DNA of 64,000 nt from Haladaptatus litoreus (GTDB lineage: Archaea; Halobacteriota; Halobacteria; Halobacteriales; Haladaptataceae). The stretch covers positions 2,019,689 through 2,083,688 of the forward strand of contig NZ_FTNO01000001.1 of NCBI RefSeq assembly GCF_900156425.1, read 5' to 3'. The notes beneath the pieces were generated by a model, which was not told the DNA's origin, searched no databases, and saw only the letters and a list, made by a program, of their open reading frames with translations. Positions 62,126 to 64,000 of the stretch are shown here, piece by piece. The number at the start of each line of letters is the position of its first letter. Position 1 is the stretch's first letter. The position numbers and the translations under genes are program-made.

Positions 62126-63049
62126 TCAGATGTCGAACCATTCGGTGGTGTAACCCGTTTCCCGAAGGTGCCAGCGCTGTTCCGGGCCGGAGTCGCCCGC
62201 TCGAAGTTCGACGATGGCGTCGAACTTCGAGGCGATGGCACGAACCGGGGGCGAATCGTACTCTATCGGAAGGATGTAGTGAGCCATGCCGGAAACGTCC
62301 TTGGTCGCCTCGCAAATCGGGCCGAGGAAGGCATCGACCAGCGCATCGTCGTAGGATTCCACCAACGGACGAAGCGTGTCGAAACAGAACCGGAGTTCCG
62401 CGGGTTCGAACCCGCCGCGCTCCGCGTCGAGTCGGCGAATTGTGGCGACGATTTCGTCGCGGAACGCATCGACATCTCCGTCGACGCGCTCGATTTCGGG
62501 GCCGATTCGCACCGAATCGTCGGCCGCCGCCGAGCGCGAATCCGTGTGGTAGTTTACGATGTGTGCGTTTTCGCCGATAGACCCGGCCATCGAAAGCCGA
62601 CTGCGGGCCGTCGAGATGCTTCGGTCGTGGAGGGCGAACAGTCGCGTTCGGTTGCGTTTCGTTTCACCGAGGAGGGGCGTACTTGCCGTGTCGATGACGG
62701 AATCCGGAACCGACCCGACGACGAGCAGGTTCCCGCCGAGTTGTTTGATGCGGGCGAGTCCGGGTTGTACCGTAATCGACCCATCGCCGCGAACCGTCAC
62801 GTGATGGCCGTAAAGCGAAAACGACAGTCGGCCCCCCCGTCGTGGCGTACCGTCGTCGCGGGACTTGAACAGTTTGTCGAGCGCTTCCGGGTCGATAACG
62901 TCGTACAACTGCTCGGGGATTTCGGCTGGTTCGACACCCGCAACGTCCGCGACGGCCACCGTAACAGTCGTGCTAATCGACTGCGGGCCAGCAAGGTCGT
63001 GCTGGACGCGATGGACACTTCGCTCGTCGGGGGAACCGTCCTCATTCAT
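62126..63049 (-). CDS. Degenerate RecA/KaiC-like protein (DUF7504-like), copy 2
   Basis: A 307-residue protein that corresponds to the 23794 gene plus an N-terminal extension (about 80 residues, with VQHDLAGPQSISTTVTVAVA). The common core includes GGNLLVVGSVPDSVIDTAST, the RTRLFALHDRSISTARSRLS strand and FRDEIVATIRRLDAERGGFE, ending in DSGPEQRWHLRETGYTTEWF. No Walker A lysine-threonine motif is seen. The gene precedes the CHAT gene as in copy 1. The start at 63049 follows tatATGAATG. Confidence 0.7.
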   Translation of the reverse strand: MNEDGSPDERSVHRVQHDLAGPQSISTTVTVAVADVAGVEPAEIPEQLYDVIDPEALDKLFKSRDDGTPRRGGRLSFSLYGHHVTVRGDGSITVQPGLARIKQLGGNLLVVGSVPDSVIDTASTPLLGETKRNRTRLFALHDRSISTARSRLSMAGSIGENAHIVNYHTDSRSAAADDSVRIGPEIERVDGDVDAFRDEIVATIRRLDAERGGFEPAELRFCFDTLRPLVESYDDALVDAFLGPICEATKDVSGMAHYILPIEYDSPPVRAIASKFDAIVELRAGDSGPEQRWHLRETGYTTEWFDI

Positions 63050-63295
63050 ATACTTTGTAACACTCCGCAACGAACGGTCAAAAACCCATCGTCATTTATT
63101 TGACATCTGCTCATAAAATTCGGAAATGGAATACGGACGGGATGTTGTTTTTACGCTAGTGTCGTTTGAACACGGAGCAGTTGTCCTCATCCCCCGAACA
63201 AAACAAGTTTATTTCATTATTGGGGAAAGATAGCACGAGAAAGAGAGGTCAATTGAGTAACAGTCGTATTCGAACCCCTCGCAGTTTCCGACCGG

Positions 63296-64000
63296 TTAGC
63301 TCATTTTGGCGTTGACGTAGCGAAGAAATCGCTCAACGGGATACGGCGCGCTGCTGGCTACTTTCGCTTTGAGTGGGTTTTTGCTCGGATTGACGGTGTA
63401 TTTTCGCAGTTCCGGCCATTTCGTCTCGATAACGCTGCTTATCAAGTCGTGGTCGGGAGCGGAGAGCCTCGACGAATCGACGCTCAGCGCCGTCAACAGG
63501 AGGTTGTAGTTGGAAAACGGAGACACGCCTCTGATAGCGATGTCCTTTTCACGGGGTGCCAGCGCGCCCCATCGACCCATTCTCTGTTCCCAATAAAGGA
63601 GGTTCATCAGTGAAACGTCGTTTTCCTTCGCGTACTCTGTCGCGCCGGGTAGCCATTCCTCGATTTCGCGCTCGACATATTCGTTGCCCGGATACTGAAG
63701 CATTTCACAGCAGTGTTTGACCATGTTCGCGCCGCTTTCCGGCGAATCGTAATTAAGCTTGTATATCGGGCCGTTTCCGGTCACGTAGACGTGTTTTTCT
63801 ACGTTGTAGTTGTTGTAGAAAAACTGGACGTGCTTCGTCTTGGGGAGGTTTCGCGTCCAACAGAGGTAGTCCGAAAGTGCGCTCCGGAAGTCGTCTTCGA
63901 GGTCGCGCGGATGGTGAATCGAATAGTCGAAATCCTGCTCCGCGGCGATTCGCTTCGGAATTTTCACGTCCGGGTGCTCACCCGACGACCAGTCGGAAAA
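63296..64000 (-). CDS. Truncated protein, asparagine-synthase-related C-terminus (weak)
   Basis: The gene runs off the window: the frame is open to position 64000 with FSDWSSGEHPDVKIPKRIAA upstream of an internal GTG at 63967, so the start is missing. The visible ~235 residues include FFYNNYNVEKHVYVTGNGPI, MNLLYWEQRMGRWGALAPRE and SPFSNYNLLLTALSVDSSRL. The 'F/L-Y-W-E-x-R-x-G-R-W' and 'F-N-x-x-x-L-L' segments resemble the C-terminus of asparagine-synthase-like proteins found in surface-polysaccharide loci. That link is tentative. The C-terminus ends at 63296. Confidence 0.45.
   Translation of the reverse strand, partial: FSDWSSGEHPDVKIPKRIAAEQDFDYSIHHPRDLEDDFRSALSDYLCWTRNLPKTKHVQFFYNNYNVEKHVYVTGNGPIYKLNYDSPESGANMVKHCCEMLQYPGNEYVEREIEEWLPGATEYAKENDVSLMNLLYWEQRMGRWGALAPREKDIAIRGVSPFSNYNLLLTALSVDSSRLSAPDHDLISSVIETKWPELRKYTVNPSKNPLKAKVASSAPYPVERFLRYVNAKMS

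Overview
This window is a stretch of chromosome from a haloarchaeon (class Halobacteria). The proteins are very acidic, the GC content is moderately high with AT-rich TATA-bearing intergenic regions, many starts look leaderless, and several genes are diagnostic for the group or for archaea: class I HMG-CoA reductase for archaeal lipids, the archaeal GTP cyclohydrolase MptA, NurA/HerA, type II methionine aminopeptidase, split GMP synthase (subunit B alone), and many small CxxC zinc-ribbon proteins of haloarchaeal type. A Haladaptatus-like genus is possible, but the sequence alone does not prove it. No rRNA, tRNA, CRISPR array or intact insertion sequence was found.

Layout. 0.5-3.3 kb: TrkA/TrkH potassium uptake and a zinc ribbon. 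3.3-9.4 kb: methionine aminopeptidase, isoaspartyl peptidase, a twice-frameshifted exported PQQ beta-propeller pseudogene, isocitrate dehydrogenase, a cupin and a zinc-ribbon/winged-helix protein. 9.5-17.7 kb: HMG-CoA reductase, an acetyltransferase, an amidohydrolase, an inositol-phosphatase-like protein, a SnoaL-like protein and phosphoglycerate mutase. 17.8-21.4 kb: the NurA/HerA DNA-end-processing pair. 21.6-24.5 kb: a CHAT-protease/degenerate-RecA module with a tiny membrane peptide. 24.6-28.6 kb: a universal stress protein, a repeat-filled gap, a frameshifted KaiC-like gene, NAD kinase and MptA. 28.9-38.8 kb: flavoproteins, a phosphate permease, a second stress protein, many conserved haloarchaeal proteins and a Vms1-type peptidyl-tRNA hydrolase. 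38.9-43.1 kb: homoserine kinase and a D-glutamate catabolic pair (DgcN/DgcA) facing an M14-type deacylase. 43.4-47.8 kb: threonyl-tRNA synthetase and a PspA membrane-stress operon. 47.8-50.7 kb: a hydrolase, then a low-GC acyltransferase island bounded by a short direct repeat. 51.0-54.0 kb: a tightly overlapping pyrG-guaAb-DUF7126 operon. 54.0-59.4 kb: an acetyltransferase, an MBL-fold enzyme, a cupin, an orphan E1-alpha, and a TrkA-like regulator beside two stand-alone RAM-domain proteins. 59.5-64 kb: a second CHAT/RecA-like module and a truncated gene at the window edge.

Most notable is the two-gene module found twice, about 38 kb apart (21717-24498 and 59989-63049). A ~230-310 residue RecA/KaiC-like protein without a P-loop is followed by a ~700 residue protein with a C-terminal CHAT (caspase-like) domain that keeps its His and Cys catalytic residues at identical spacing. 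One copy converges on, and overlaps the stop codon of, a 44-residue hydrophobic peptide gene. This looks like a protease-based sensing or effector system whose trigger and substrate are unknown. Second in interest are the D-glutamate pathway with a possible missing deacylase next door, two genes broken by one-base frameshifts, and several unexplained intergenic structures.
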